A DNA stretch of 64,000 nt from Bradyrhizobium roseum (GCF_030413175.1 NZ_CP129212.1:4650001-4714000); one strand, 5' to 3'. Shown: positions 54,733 through 62,777, numbered from the stretch's first letter. Made by a program: numbers and translations. Notes: generated from the letters alone by a model not told the origin.

Positions 54733-56385
54733 TCAGGCGGCTCGCTGATCGGTGGGGTTGTCGGCTTGGCGCAGGAGCTTCCATTCCCATGGCAGCAGCT
54801 CGTGCAGACGGGATACGGGAAGATCGGCGATGCGGGCGAGGACGTCGGCGAGCCAGGCTTTGGGATCGACGTCGTTCAGGCGACAGGTCGTGATCATCGT
54901 CAGCATGATGGCGGCGCGGTCAGCGCCACGCAGACTGCCGGCGAAGGTCCAGTTGCGCCTTCCCAAGGCGATGCCGCGCAACGCTCTTTCGGCGGCGTTG
55001 TTGCTGAGGCAGATCCTGCCATCGTCGAGGAAGCGGGCGAAGTCGTCCCAGCGCCTGAGCATGTAGTTCATGGGCTTCAGGACCTCGGCGGAGCGCGATA
55101 GGGTTTCTCGCTCGCGGAGCAGCCAGGCGTGCATGTCGTCGAGCAGCGGCTTGCTCTGCTCTTGGCGAACGGCACGCCGTTCGTCGGCACTGCGGCCATT
55201 GATGGCGCGCTCGATCTCGAACAGGGCGTCCAGACGCCTGACCGCCTCCAGCGCGATCGGGGAGACCGGTTTGCCTTTTTGTCCGTCCCGGGCGGTTTTC
55301 TCGATATCGGCCAGTTCGAAGAAGCCCCGCCGCGCATGGGCGAAGCAAAATGCCGGCGTGATTGGCATCGCTTTCTTCTGCGGGTCGAACAGCGGCTCGA
55401 AGCCATTGTAGCAGTCGGCTTGCAGGATGCCGGTGAAGGCGGCCAGATGCTTCTGCGGATGCTCACCTCGTCGGTCGCTCGAGGCGTAATAGACCGCCGC
55501 TGGCGGCGCAGGCCCACCGTAGGGCCGGTCATCCCGCACATAGGTCCAGATTCGTCCGGTCGTGCACTTGCTCTTGGCCAGGATACGGATGGTGGTGTCG
55601 TCGCCATGCAGGCGCTCCGCCGCGAGCACATGCCGCTCGATCAGTTGGAACAGCGGCATGACGGCGAAGGTTCCGTGGCCAACCTGGTCGGCCAGCGTCG
55701 ATAGCGGCAAGTCGATCCTCTCGGCCTTGAAGCGCACGCTCTGGCGATTGAGCGGGATATGCATGCCGAACTTGTCGAACAGGATCGTCGCCAGCAATTG
55801 CGGACCAATGAAGCCGCGCGGCGTGGCATGGAACGGTGCGGGCGACTGGCTGATCTTTTCGCAATCGCGGCAGGTGAACTTTTCTCGAACCGTCTCGATC
55901 AGCTTGAACCGACGCGGAATCTCCTCCAACGTCTCGGTCACATCCTCGCCCAGCTTCGCCAAGCGCGCCCCACCGCAGCAGGCGCAGGTCGTTGGCGCCT
56001 TAATGACGACCCGCTCGCGTTCGATGTCGTCCGGCCACGGCTTGCGCACCGGCCGCTTGCGCGTGAAGGCCCGAACGTTCTGTACCTTTGCAGCCGCGGC
56101 ACGCGCGGCGAGTTCATCCTCACTCGCCGTGGTGATCAGCTCTTCGAGCTCCAATTCCAACTGCTCGATCAGCCGCGCCGTGCGCTCGGAGCGCGGCCCG
56201 TACAGTTCGCGTTTGAGCTTCTCGATCCGCAGCTCGAGATGCGCGATCAGCGCCTCGTTGTCCGACAGCTCCGCCTGCGCACTGGCAGCCACCGCCTCGG
56301 CTCGCAGCCGCGCCTCACGCTCGGCCTGCAGCGCCGCCAGGGCACTCGCAAGGTCCGATGGAAGATCGTCCGGCTTCGATATCAT
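54733..56385 (-). CDS. tnpC: IS66 transposase TnpC
   Basis: 550 residues. N-terminal leucine-rich coiled coil (about 15-85), a zinc-binding pair CACCGG and CRDC (about 135-185), and a catalytic domain with acid residues in HGDDTTIRI, LQADCYNGF and SNNAAERALRGIALGRRNW, followed by the short IS66 C-terminal helix domain. Full length and intact. Confidence 0.95.
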   Translation of the reverse strand: MISKPDDLPSDLASALAALQAEREARLRAEAVAASAQAELSDNEALIAHLELRIEKLKRELYGPRSERTARLIEQLELELEELITTASEDELAARAAAAKVQNVRAFTRKRPVRKPWPDDIERERVVIKAPTTCACCGGARLAKLGEDVTETLEEIPRRFKLIETVREKFTCRDCEKISQSPAPFHATPRGFIGPQLLATILFDKFGMHIPLNRQSVRFKAERIDLPLSTLADQVGHGTFAVMPLFQLIERHVLAAERLHGDDTTIRILAKSKCTTGRIWTYVRDDRPYGGPAPPAAVYYASSDRRGEHPQKHLAAFTGILQADCYNGFEPLFDPQKKAMPITPAFCFAHARRGFFELADIEKTARDGQKGKPVSPIALEAVRRLDALFEIERAINGRSADERRAVRQEQSKPLLDDMHAWLLRERETLSRSAEVLKPMNYMLRRWDDFARFLDDGRICLSNNAAERALRGIALGRRNWTFAGSLRGADRAAIMLTMITTCRLNDVDPKAWLADVLARIADLPVSRLHELLPWEWKLLRQADNPTDQRAA

Positions 56386-56432
56386 GAAGCCATTGAATCA
56401 GATCAAGCAGCAGATTCAAACCGTAAAAGCGG

Positions 56433-56780
56433 CTATCCGGCCCGCGTCGGCCGATGGGTTTCTTGAGGGTTACGCCAATCGATCCCGGACAGCAGATAGC
56501 TCAACTGCGCCGGCGAGATCGTTACCGATTCACCGGCAACCGATGGCCAGATGAACTTTCCTCTCTCCAGTCTTTTTGTGAACAAGCAGGCTCCCTGGCC
56601 ATCGTGCCAGATCACCTTCACAAGATCGCTTCGGCGACCGCGGAACACGAACAGATGACCGCTGAGCGGGTCCTTGCGAAGAACCTCCTGCACCTGGAGT
56701 GCCAGCGATGGAAAGCCTCGGCGCATGTCCGTGTAGCCTGTCGCCAGCCACACTCGCGCGCCCGTCGGAACCGGGATCAT
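56433..56780 (-). CDS. tnpB: IS66 accessory protein TnpB
   Basis: 115 residues: [73 protein letters not shown]. This is the conserved IS66 Orf2 protein needed for transposition. It overlaps tnpA by 4 bp and lies 47 bp before tnpC. Confidence 0.95.
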   Translation of the reverse strand: MIPVPTGARVWLATGYTDMRRGFPSLALQVQEVLRKDPLSGHLFVFRGRRSDLVKVIWHDGQGACLFTKRLERGKFIWPSVAGESVTISPAQLSYLLSGIDWRNPQETHRPTRAG

Positions 56781-57178
56781 CGGCGTACCAAAGCATCGAG
56801 AACGCGACGTAGCGCGTCTCCATCGACGTCGCCATCGACCCGGATGCAGTGCCCGCTACCAAGATCAATCTCGATGATGCCCTGGCTCTTCCGTGGACGA
56901 GCCGCCGTCGTCGTCAATGGCGCTTTGGCCACCTCCCGCGGCGGTGCAGACGGCCCAATCTCGACCGGCACGAACGGCGCTGTACTCGCTTCACCATGCT
57001 TGCAAAGCGCTTTGCGCCACCTGAACAGCTGGCTCACATGTAGGCCTGCCACGCGGGCCACCTCGGAAACACTGGCTCCGGGCTCGAGCGATGCTGCAAC
57101 CAGCCGTTCCTTCTCATCCAGCGACCACCGGCGCCGCCGCGCGACCGATGTGATCACCTCCGCCCGCGAAATCGTCAT
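56777..57178 (-). CDS. tnpA: IS66 accessory protein TnpA (HTH)
   Basis: 133 residues from the ATG at 57178. An HTH of the transposase type, [48 protein letters not shown] (about 14-60), is followed by a variable linker and a [31 protein letters not shown] end. First gene of the insertion sequence. Confidence 0.93.
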   Translation of the reverse strand: MTISRAEVITSVARRRRWSLDEKERLVAASLEPGASVSEVARVAGLHVSQLFRWRKALCKHGEASTAPFVPVEIGPSAPPREVAKAPLTTTAARPRKSQGIIEIDLGSGHCIRVDGDVDGDALRRVLDALVRR

Positions 57179-57264
57179 AGTGCTTCTCCTAGGATTACTC
57201 CTAGGACCTGCAGCCCTCGCGTCCCTCAAACAAGACGGCCTCTGGCGGAGGGATACGGTATGGG

Positions 57265-57615
57265 GGCTTCTAGGTCACTTTGAGTACTAAGACTAAGCAA
57301 TCTCGGTGGTAAGATACAATCTCCCCTTCCGTACGGAGGATGGGAGATGCGAGGCATTAGCATCTTTATTGAAACCTCAAGTCGGGCCTATCGCTAACCC
57401 TTTAGGGCGGACCTAGAGCTTGCATTAGTGGAAGCGTAAGAAACCGAATGCTGCCATAGCGGCAAACCACAGATCCCGGCGCGTTCTTACCTACCCGCAA
57501 TTCGCAACAATGCAGAAAGTATACGCCGGTCCGAACGTTGGTGAGGGGCGATCTCGCAACAACTCGCATCAAACACTTGCACCCGCCTTTCAGGTTGAAG
57601 GCCAAGCTTCGCTAT
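57265..57615. other. Gene-free stretch between IS66 and phage remnant
   Basis: About 350 bp. I find no supportable gene; weak frames lack start signals and similarity. It probably includes the point where the large-terminase gene was cut and joined to unrelated DNA. Confidence 0.4.
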
Positions 57616-57753
57616 TCAGAAAGCCTTCTGATCATTCCCGGTACTACCCTCGATCCATGAATAACGAGCAGGATTGCCACCGGCATCGAAGGGCTCGAAG
57701 AACGCAACCGTCTGGTTGGCGTAGAGCTTCGGGCGGCGATAGATCTTCGCCAC
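57616..57753 (-). pseudogene. Phage terminase large subunit, N-terminal stump
   Basis: From a GTG at 57753 the minus strand reads VAKIYRRPKLYANQTVAFFEPF...RYSWIEGST and then loses the homology: a Walker A segment (KxGKT-like) is expected next, but it runs NDQKAF and stops. The YRRPKLY...RY..IE.ST opening is what phage TerL proteins of this type show in front of their P-loop. It lies 5 bp after the small-subunit gene, the normal terminase order. Only about 45 residues remain, so the packaging motor is lost. Confidence 0.65.
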
Positions 57754-57758
57754 GCCTA

Positions 57759-58254
57759 TTACTTGTCGCTGATCTCCAGGGTGATGACCTCGTTGGCGTC
57801 ATCATGCGGGGCCTCGACGCGCTCACGCCATTCGACCTTGCGACGGTTCTTGAGCCAGAAGATGCAGGCGGTGGAGTCAGGAGGCACGACCCGCTTGAGC
57901 ATGATGGTCTCGAGCCGCTCGGTCTCTTTGACCATTTTTCCGTTCTTGTACTCGACGGTTTTGAGTTTGTGGGCTTTGGCTTCCATGTACTCAAAGCCCA
58001 TCGCACGCTGATGGAGCCGGTCGGCAACATCCATGCCTGACGAAAGCTTACCCGCTTTTAGGGCACCAAGAAATTCAGGGATGCGCCTTCTTCCAGTTGT
58101 CGATGGTGGTGGTCGACTTATCGAAGAACGCTGCTAGCTCCTCATCCGTGGTGCCGAGGCGGCAGAGCTTGACCGTTTGAACAATATACTCAGGCTTGAA
58201 ATCGGAAGGCCGCCCTCCTGAGCTTTTCTCTTCCGGGGCCTTTCGCTTGGTCAC
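57759..58254 (-). pseudogene. Phage terminase small subunit-like gene with single-base frameshift
   Basis: Frame one from GTG 58254 reads VTKRKAPEEKSSGGRPSDFKPEYIVQTVKLCRLGTTDEELAAFFDKSTTTIDNWKKAHP, an HTH like those of small terminases, and hits a stop. Removing one C from the CCC near 58086 restores the frame: EFLGALKAGKLSSGMDVADRLHQRAMGFEYMEAKAHKL...PPDSTACIFWLKNRRKVEWRERVE, the usual C-terminal half (basic linker and FWLKNR motif). Together about 165 residues, full family length. A read error in the short C run is possible but the neighbouring large subunit is also broken, so real decay is likely. Confidence 0.75.
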
Positions 58255-58272
58255 GCCCTATTATGCACACAG
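58251..58272 (-). repeat. Start-site repeat, copy 1 (before small-terminase pseudogene)
   Basis: 22-bp sequence beginning TCACGCCCTATTATGCACAC on the plus strand; on the minus strand it places GCATAATAG, a good -10-like box, about 8 bp before the GTG start. Copy 2 at 60071-60092 differs at two positions and also ends at a GTG start. Confidence 0.6.
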
Positions 58273-58291
58273 CCGCAAGTGGGTTGGCAAG

Positions 58292-58756
58292 CTAGCGATA
58301 AACGCGCGTGCTATTCTTATCGATTTCGTTTCCCCAGACTGTTCTACCACTAATCATGAAGAGCGCACTGCAGGCAAATAACCATATGCCCGGGTACAGG
58401 AGGAATTCGTTATCAGCCCATAGTCCTGTGACAAATGCCGCAAACCCGCTGAGCAAGTACCATTTCGTGAAAAGATCTCTAGCGTCGTCGCTTTGCTTAT
58501 CGGGTTGGTAGAACCGTCGGCGGGTAAGCATGTTGAAAATCTTGCCAACCAGGAGAAAGGGCAGCCCAACGCTCCCCATCAAGGCAGGCGCAATGCCAAC
58601 CGCCACAATACTCTGAAAGATTTGACCCAAGGTAAGGCTTGCCAGCTTGGCACCAAGTGGAGACAGAACCTGACCGACGCATGTTATCGCGTCTGGAACG
58701 GTCAGGCTCGATACTGCAGTGCAATCCATTGCATTCCCCGCATTCGCCAGCTTCAT
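58292..58756 (-). CDS. Hypothetical membrane protein
   Basis: 154 residues from the ATG at 58756 (MKLANAGNAMDCTAVSSL). Three hydrophobic stretches: LGQIFQSIVAVGIAPALMGSVGLPFLLVG, YLLSGFAAFVTGLW and FLLYPGIWLFACSALFMI. No family recognised. The gene is divergent from the AlbA_2 gene, with a shared 48-bp promoter gap that carries the 16-bp repeat. It might be a phage superinfection-type protein or simply an uncharacterised inner-membrane protein. Confidence 0.6.
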   Translation of the reverse strand: MKLANAGNAMDCTAVSSLTVPDAITCVGQVLSPLGAKLASLTLGQIFQSIVAVGIAPALMGSVGLPFLLVGKIFNMLTRRRFYQPDKQSDDARDLFTKWYLLSGFAAFVTGLWADNEFLLYPGIWLFACSALFMISGRTVWGNEIDKNSTRVYR

Positions 58757-58777
58757 TTCACCCGGAAAAGCTGATAC

Positions 58778-58793
58778 TGGCAAGACTTTCAAC
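58778..58793. repeat. Shared promoter element TGGCAAGACTTTCAAC, copy 1
   Basis: 16-bp sequence 11 bp before the ATG of the AlbA_2 gene (58805) and 22 bp before the divergent membrane gene. The identical 16-mer lies at 61131-61146 in front of the HEPN-like gene, with further weak matching on the left side (GAAAAGCTGATAC against GAAAGGTGGTAT). On the minus strand it contains TTGAAA, a plausible -35 box. Probably a shared operator or promoter. Confidence 0.65.
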
Positions 58794-58804
58794 CGAGGCC
58801 GGTT

Positions 58805-59740
58805 ATGCTGAAGCTTGATACGATAGAAGAATTGCAGGCGCTGCACACCAACCAGGTGCAAGAAAGCTCAACTCTCGAATACAAGGCATCTGCCGCCATT
58901 GAGAACACCAATGAGCGCAAGCGAGAGATGGCCAAGGATATTTCCGCAATGGCCAACGCCGAAGGTGGCCAATTTGTTTACGGTATGACCGAGCACAACC
59001 ATCAACCAGCCGGGCTCGATGCGGGTATGAACCCCAATCCGTTTAACGGGCTCTGGTTTGAACAGGTCATCCAGCAGAACATCCAACCGCAAATCGAAGG
59101 GCTAAAAATACTTCAAATTCCGGTAGCAGCCGGAACCGTAGTCACCGTTATCACCGTACCGAAATCTCGCACGGTTCATCAGACAAAGGATGGCCGGTAC
59201 TACAGGCGCAGAAATTTCCGCAATGACGTGATGGAAGATTACGAAATTCGGGAAGCCTTCAATCGCACAACCACTCCTGAATTATTTATAAAGTTCGGTT
59301 TAGTAGATCAACCCGATCACGAGCTGAAGTTACCGGATGGCGAAAACCCGCCGCTAACCGCGCCTTTCCTTGTCCGCGCATCCATTGGCAACCGCTCAAC
59401 GCAACCTTCGTTTTACTCCGTCGTCAACATATTCGCTGATGTTCGGCTGGATGGAGGTCCATCCGGATTTAAAGACGGTCAGATCATCGCAACGAACACT
59501 GGCGTTCAGATCAGGAAATGGACGAAGTTATTCAGCATCCCGGGGCACTTTCCTATTTTTGCAGAAACGGCATTTTCCGTGTTCGAAAACCCTTGGGCTA
59601 TCTCGCTTCCTGCCGCTCTAATCGACAGTCAGGATGCCTTTTTGATCGGGTATTCAATCGCGGCACCCGGATACACGATTGAGAAATTCGGAATGCTCGC
59701 GCTGTTAAATCGACGAATTATGCTAGCCTTCGCTGACTAA
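58805..59740 (+). CDS. AlbA_2/Schlafen-domain ATP-binding protein
   Basis: 311 residues. The N-terminal 150 match the AlbA_2 (Schlafen-related) domain: ESSTLEYKASAAIENTNERKREMAKDISAMANAEGGQFVYGMTEHNHQPAGLD, then VVTVITVPKSRTVHQTKDGRYYRRRNFRNDVMEDYEIREAF. The remainder (about 160-311) is beta-rich and unrecognised. Prokaryotic proteins of this group include regulators and nucleases seen in mobile elements and defence islands. Intact amid broken phage genes, and sharing an upstream repeat with the HEPN-like gene at 61159, it looks like retained cargo. The last four bases overlap the convergent pseudogene. Confidence 0.82.
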   Translation: MLKLDTIEELQALHTNQVQESSTLEYKASAAIENTNERKREMAKDISAMANAEGGQFVYGMTEHNHQPAGLDAGMNPNPFNGLWFEQVIQQNIQPQIEGLKILQIPVAAGTVVTVITVPKSRTVHQTKDGRYYRRRNFRNDVMEDYEIREAFNRTTTPELFIKFGLVDQPDHELKLPDGENPPLTAPFLVRASIGNRSTQPSFYSVVNIFADVRLDGGPSGFKDGQIIATNTGVQIRKWTKLFSIPGHFPIFAETAFSVFENPWAISLPAALIDSQDAFLIGYSIAAPGYTIEKFGMLALLNRRIMLAFAD

Positions 59741-60074
59741 TCCGCGCACCCCACGTTGCCGTACTCCACAACCTCATCAAACCGGTTATCCAGCACCCTC
59801 GCATCGTCCGAAAGCGTGCCCCTGCCCGCCAGTGAGGTTGCAGGCGAGCATGATGGAGTGAATGCCGGCCTTGGCCAGCTCAGTCATCTTGGTGAAAGCG
59901 ATGTCGGTGCAGTCGCCCGGCTCTCCCGGTTTCAGGACGCGGGCCTGGCCGACCTTACGGGGTGTATTAGGAATACGGGTGATCGCTGTTCACGGCGATA
60001 TTGATGGTCTCAACCATCGAAGGTTCGGCGCAGGCCGTTAGGGCCAGGCCGACAAGAGCAGCGCTCCGTATCAC
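59737..60074 (-). pseudogene. Transglutaminase-like cysteine peptidase (BTLCP) of phage type, broken in three frames
   Basis: Minus strand from GTG 60074: a lipoprotein-like start VIRSAALVGLALTACAEPS and INIAVNSDHPYS, then a stop. A second frame gives GQARVLKPGEPGDCTDIAFTKMTELAKAGIHSIMLACNLTGGQGHA, with the catalytic Cys (GDC) and His (GHA), and a third frame gives SDDARVLDNRFDEVVEYGNVGCAD with the Asp (VLDN). The order Cys, His, Asp is that of the BTLCP peptidases found in rhizobial prophages. At least two frameshifts and a missing segment make it non-functional. Its start shares the 22-bp repeat with the small-terminase gene. Confidence 0.7.
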
Positions 60075-60092
60075 GCTCTATTATGCGCACAG
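60071..60092 (-). repeat. Start-site repeat, copy 2 (before peptidase pseudogene)
   Basis: TCACGCTCTATTATGCGCAC at the plus strand, matching copy 1 at 58251-58272 except for two bases. It again puts a GCATAATAG box just before a GTG start on the minus strand. Confidence 0.6.
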
Positions 60093-60111
60093 ACCTGCAT
60101 AGGCTGTCCAC

Positions 60112-61035
60112 TCAGACGCGAGGGTCGCCATTCTCGTCGAAACGCGCCGCCATGATGATAAGCAGCCCCTCAACCGCGTGACGGATGCGCTGAGCCTCTG
60201 CAACTGTGTAAGTGTTTTCAACGTGCATCGTTGTATTGCGCCACCCATTCTTAACCGCATCCAACGACACGTAGAGACTATCGAAGAGCAAGGCGTCCGG
60301 GAGCATTCTATCGGCCGCAGTTTGCCATTTCTGCTCCATACCAGCCTTGAAGGCTCGTAAAATACTCCCCCAGTTTTTGTCCATCCCACGCACGGGATCG
60401 GGGATGCCTAGACATCTCGCAGCCGCCCTGACCGCAATCTCCATCACTCTCATGAAGTGGAAGACGCTTGCTGTACTCCGCTCGAGAGCCAGGCAATTTA
60501 TCGCCTCGTCTATTTCGACTAACGCCGACGGAAATCTGAGCCGAACATCAGCTGGAAACTGCTGAGTGTTAAATAGCGCACCTACCTCACTGCTAAGACC
60601 CAGAAACCTTTGGTGATTGAGTTCATCTAGCAGCCGCTTACAAATTTCACCTATAACGGGGTGGGATAGCGGTTCGCCTCTCTCAACACTGTTCCGAAAG
60701 CGTTTCACCGCCGCCAGCGTCAAGTGCAACCCAAACTCTTCGAGAAAGGGAACGAGCCGCTCGATGGCCGCTTTGGCGGAGAGCTCGAACTCCTCGTCCT
60801 GCTCTATCAAGGCTGCGTGGAGCTTTCGGCTCACGGCCTTGTATTTTTCTCTCGTGTCCAGGTCTACCTGAGAGCTTAACTTCCTCCACCAAGCAACAGC
60901 CTTCGGCTCTTCAGGCTTATCTGGATTTGGAGCCAACACTTCTGCAACGCCCGACGCTTTGAAGACGAGACCCGCCTGAATGTGCGCCAATAACATTATC
61001 GCGCTGATAAGCTTATCTAAGTCGAATTCCTTCAT
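60112..61035 (-). CDS. HEPN-like domain protein (R-N-x3-H motif)
   Basis: 307 residues from the ATG at 61035 (MKEFDLDKLISAIMLLAHIQAG). The C-terminal 120 residues show FHFMRVMEIAVRAAARCLGIP, NWGSILRAFKAGM, and KNGWRNTTMHVENTYTVAEAQRIRHAVEGLLIIMAARF. R-N-x3-H at about 275-280 within a helical repeat is the HEPN-type signature (R-x4-6-H with a polar residue after R), found in many RNases of toxin and antiphage systems. The N-terminal part is helical and unassigned. A longer frame is open but starts inside the promoter gap. Intact and divergent from another R-N-x3-H gene. Confidence 0.7.
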   Translation of the reverse strand: MKEFDLDKLISAIMLLAHIQAGLVFKASGVAEVLAPNPDKPEEPKAVAWWRKLSSQVDLDTREKYKAVSRKLHAALIEQDEEFELSAKAAIERLVPFLEEFGLHLTLAAVKRFRNSVERGEPLSHPVIGEICKRLLDELNHQRFLGLSSEVGALFNTQQFPADVRLRFPSALVEIDEAINCLALERSTASVFHFMRVMEIAVRAAARCLGIPDPVRGMDKNWGSILRAFKAGMEQKWQTAADRMLPDALLFDSLYVSLDAVKNGWRNTTMHVENTYTVAEAQRIRHAVEGLLIIMAARFDENGDPRV

Positions 61036-61130
61036 CGCGCCTTCCTTGCCCAAAAAGCGGGTGGATGCTCCCCCTAGTGTGCTGCACTCTTCGGGTCTAA
61101 CGCCTTTTGCGGCTTCGAGAAAGGTGGTAT

Positions 61131-61146
61131 TGGCAAGACTTTCAAC
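61131..61146. repeat. Shared promoter element TGGCAAGACTTTCAAC, copy 2
   Basis: Identical to 58778-58793 and 12 bp before the ATG at 61159, in the 123-bp divergent gap between the two R-N-x3-H genes. It suggests joint regulation of the 58805 and 61159 genes. Confidence 0.65.
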
Positions 61147-61158
61147 TCGGGGCTTCAC

Positions 61159-61725
61159 ATGTCCGACGAAGTCAAGGTTATGGCCAGCATTCCGTCGTGG
61201 GACGCACTCGACAAACGATTTGAGCCGTACGCTATTCAACTGGGCTGGCTCGCCTACTCCTGGAACAAACTCCACGAGAGGCTCTCAGACATATTTTGGG
61301 CTCTTACGGGTATCCAGAACGGTTACATACCTGCCGCAATATGGAACGCTGTCAAGAACGACAGAACCCAGCGAGAAATGCTTAAGGGACTCGCCTCCGC
61401 CACTCTGACGGACCGAAAGGATCTTCTGGAAGAGATATTGTGGGTTCTAAAGCAAGCGGACAAATTCGAGGACAAGCGCAATGATGCCCTCCACTCTCCG
61501 CTGATTTTCATGATCGAGAAAGACGGCCCTCGATTGTCATCCAGCCACCACATGGGTAATCCCCGAGCCCTAAAGCTGAAGGACAAAGACTTGCTCAATG
61601 AGTTCAAGTGGTATGGTGAGACGGCGAATGTCTTGGCAAGCTACCTGCCAACCCTTACGCGTTGCATCCGAAGTCCAAATCATCCCTTCGAGAGGCCGAC
61701 ACTTCCAGCTTTAGGCGTTAGCTGA
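61159..61725 (+). CDS. Small HEPN-like protein (R-N-x3-H motif)
   Basis: 188 residues: MSDEVKVMASIPSWDALDKRFEPYAIQLGWLAYSWNKLHERLSDIFWAL, then LLEEILWVLKQADKFEDKRNDALHSPLIFM, which holds R-N-x3-H at about 110-115, and a basic helical C-terminus. All helical, as expected for a HEPN fold. I do not know its partner or function. The start is fixed by the ATG in the shared promoter arrangement. It looks intact, with base use like its island neighbours. Confidence 0.7.
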   Translation: MSDEVKVMASIPSWDALDKRFEPYAIQLGWLAYSWNKLHERLSDIFWALTGIQNGYIPAAIWNAVKNDRTQREMLKGLASATLTDRKDLLEEILWVLKQADKFEDKRNDALHSPLIFMIEKDGPRLSSSHHMGNPRALKLKDKDLLNEFKWYGETANVLASYLPTLTRCIRSPNHPFERPTLPALGVS

Positions 61726-61775
61726 AGATACCCTATCTCCATTTGGTGCGGTGGTTTTCCTCGCCAATCAGCCAA

Positions 61776-61979
61776 TCAATTACCTGGTGTAACCAGAGCA
61801 CGGCTCGCCTCCATTTTGTCGTGCCATTCCTTGAGTGAATGACCAAGCAAAAGCCCAACCCCGAGCGGCCAAAACGCGCCAGCAGCCAGGGCCGAAGTCA
61901 GCCGCACCTTCTCGAATCCGTAGAGCTGGGTTGATACACCAATGACGATGATGAGGTAGGCAGCAACAATCCATCTCAT
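61776..61979 (-). CDS. Small membrane protein, phage-like
   Basis: 67 residues: MRWIVAAYLIIVIGVSTQLYGFEKV, then LTSALAAGAFWPLGVGLLLGHSLKEWHDKMEAS. Two membrane segments and a charged tail, holin-like in size and layout but without a family match. Its start overlaps the stop of the gene at 61976-62149 by 4 bp (ATGA), so the pair is translated together. Confidence 0.55.
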   Translation of the reverse strand: MRWIVAAYLIIVIGVSTQLYGFEKVRLTSALAAGAFWPLGVGLLLGHSLKEWHDKMEASRALVTPGN

Positions 61980-62149
61980 GAGCCGTACCTGCACACGATG
62001 GGGCCGAACATCTTGAGGCAGGTGGTCATGCCTTGGACTATCAGCAGACCGCCTACCATCCCGCCATAGAACATCAACAGATCCCGTGACACTGACGGCG
62101 GGCGCGGCGGTAAATCGCCAGAGGCCAGGTAAACCCTTCGGCTGCTCAT
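61976..62149 (-). CDS. Small membrane protein, phage-like
   Basis: 57 residues from the ATG at 62149, preceded by a perfect GGAGGT. MSSRRVYLASGDLPPRPPSVSRDLLMFYGGMVGGLLIVQGMTTCLKMFGPIVCRYGS has one membrane helix. With the next gene it forms a two-gene unit that may be a lysis or holin pair of the prophage; this is inferred from size, overlap and place only. Confidence 0.55.
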   Translation of the reverse strand: MSSRRVYLASGDLPPRPPSVSRDLLMFYGGMVGGLLIVQGMTTCLKMFGPIVCRYGS

Positions 62150-62203
62150 CGATACCTCCAAAAGGAGAATCGAATCTTTGAAGTGAGGCGGAATTAAGAG
62201 TCA

Positions 62204-62323
62204 TCAGGCGCCCATCAGCCAAAGCAGGCGCGGCCGGGCCAGCTCGATAAAGATTGTCCAAATGCCGCGGTCTTTGCGTTCGCGCAGTTTCCGGTAAGTC
62301 CTGAATCCAAAATCTTCACACAT
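62204..62323 (-). CDS. Very small phage-region ORF
   Basis: 39 residues, MCEDFGFRTYRKLRERKDRGIWTIFIELARPRLLWLMGA, basic and then hydrophobic. The frame stays open upstream of the ATG into the previous gene's region without a better start. It may be a small phage protein or chance. Confidence 0.3.
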   Translation of the reverse strand: MCEDFGFRTYRKLRERKDRGIWTIFIELARPRLLWLMGA

Positions 62324-62358
62324 GTCGTTCGCTTTCGTTGTGAGGGCATCATGCGCCG

Positions 62359-62688
62359 CTACTCGGTGGTGGCAACGAATTCGAGCAATGTCGCCGAGAT
62401 GTCCCTCGACCCCTGTAGCACCCTCGACACACTAGTCCTTATCTTCGGCTGCATTAGTGGTATTGCCGCAACTACCGAAACTGCGTGGGCTACATCAAAG
62501 TAAGCCAGCTTCGGCGCGGCCATCACTCGATCAACCTCGGTGTGCTGGTACATGAAGTACGAAAATGACGCTGGTACCCAGTCGCAAAACACGTTCGAGA
62601 GAATCCAATGCCGAACAGCGTACAACCGCCCATTGATAACCCTTGTCGGTTGAAATGCTTGCCACGAGCGCCCAGCGTAGCGCCCCAT
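62359..62688 (-). CDS. Hypothetical protein, phage region
   Basis: 109 residues if started at the ATG at 62688 (MGRYAGRSWQAFQPTRVINGRLYAVRHWILSNVFCDWVPASFSYFMYQHTEV). The frame is open to 62802, but that part runs antisense to the plus-strand gene at 62778-63059, suggesting an upstream truncation or a junction. Contains no family I know; the composition is normal for a folded protein. Confidence 0.4.
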   Translation of the reverse strand: MGRYAGRSWQAFQPTRVINGRLYAVRHWILSNVFCDWVPASFSYFMYQHTEVDRVMAAPKLAYFDVAHAVSVVAAIPLMQPKIRTSVSRVLQGSRDISATLLEFVATTE

Positions 62689-62777
62689 AACGCTTAGAGG
62701 CCTGTCCTTCTTGTACTTCTCTACTAGGGCTCTCCAACGCTCCCCTGGAGATCTCGGACGAACAGCGTGAGAAGCTG

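Larger units (their letters stand above)
54656..57256 (-). mobile_element. IS66-family insertion sequence with 8-bp target duplication
   Basis: Element of 2601 bp, normal size for IS66, holding the three usual genes tnpA, tnpB and tnpC on the minus strand. The sequence GGTATGGG occurs immediately outside both ends (54648-54655 and 57257-57264), fitting the 8-bp target duplication of the family. Both ends begin GTA reading inward and form an imperfect terminal repeat (about 13 of 23 positions agree: GTACGC...GACCGCC against GTATCC...GGCCGTC). All three genes are open, so it may still move. Confidence 0.85.

Noticed and set aside
61776..62149. Firm call of a holin/spanin lysis cassette
   Set aside because: Two coupled small membrane proteins fit in size, but no endolysin gene or family motif supports the call.
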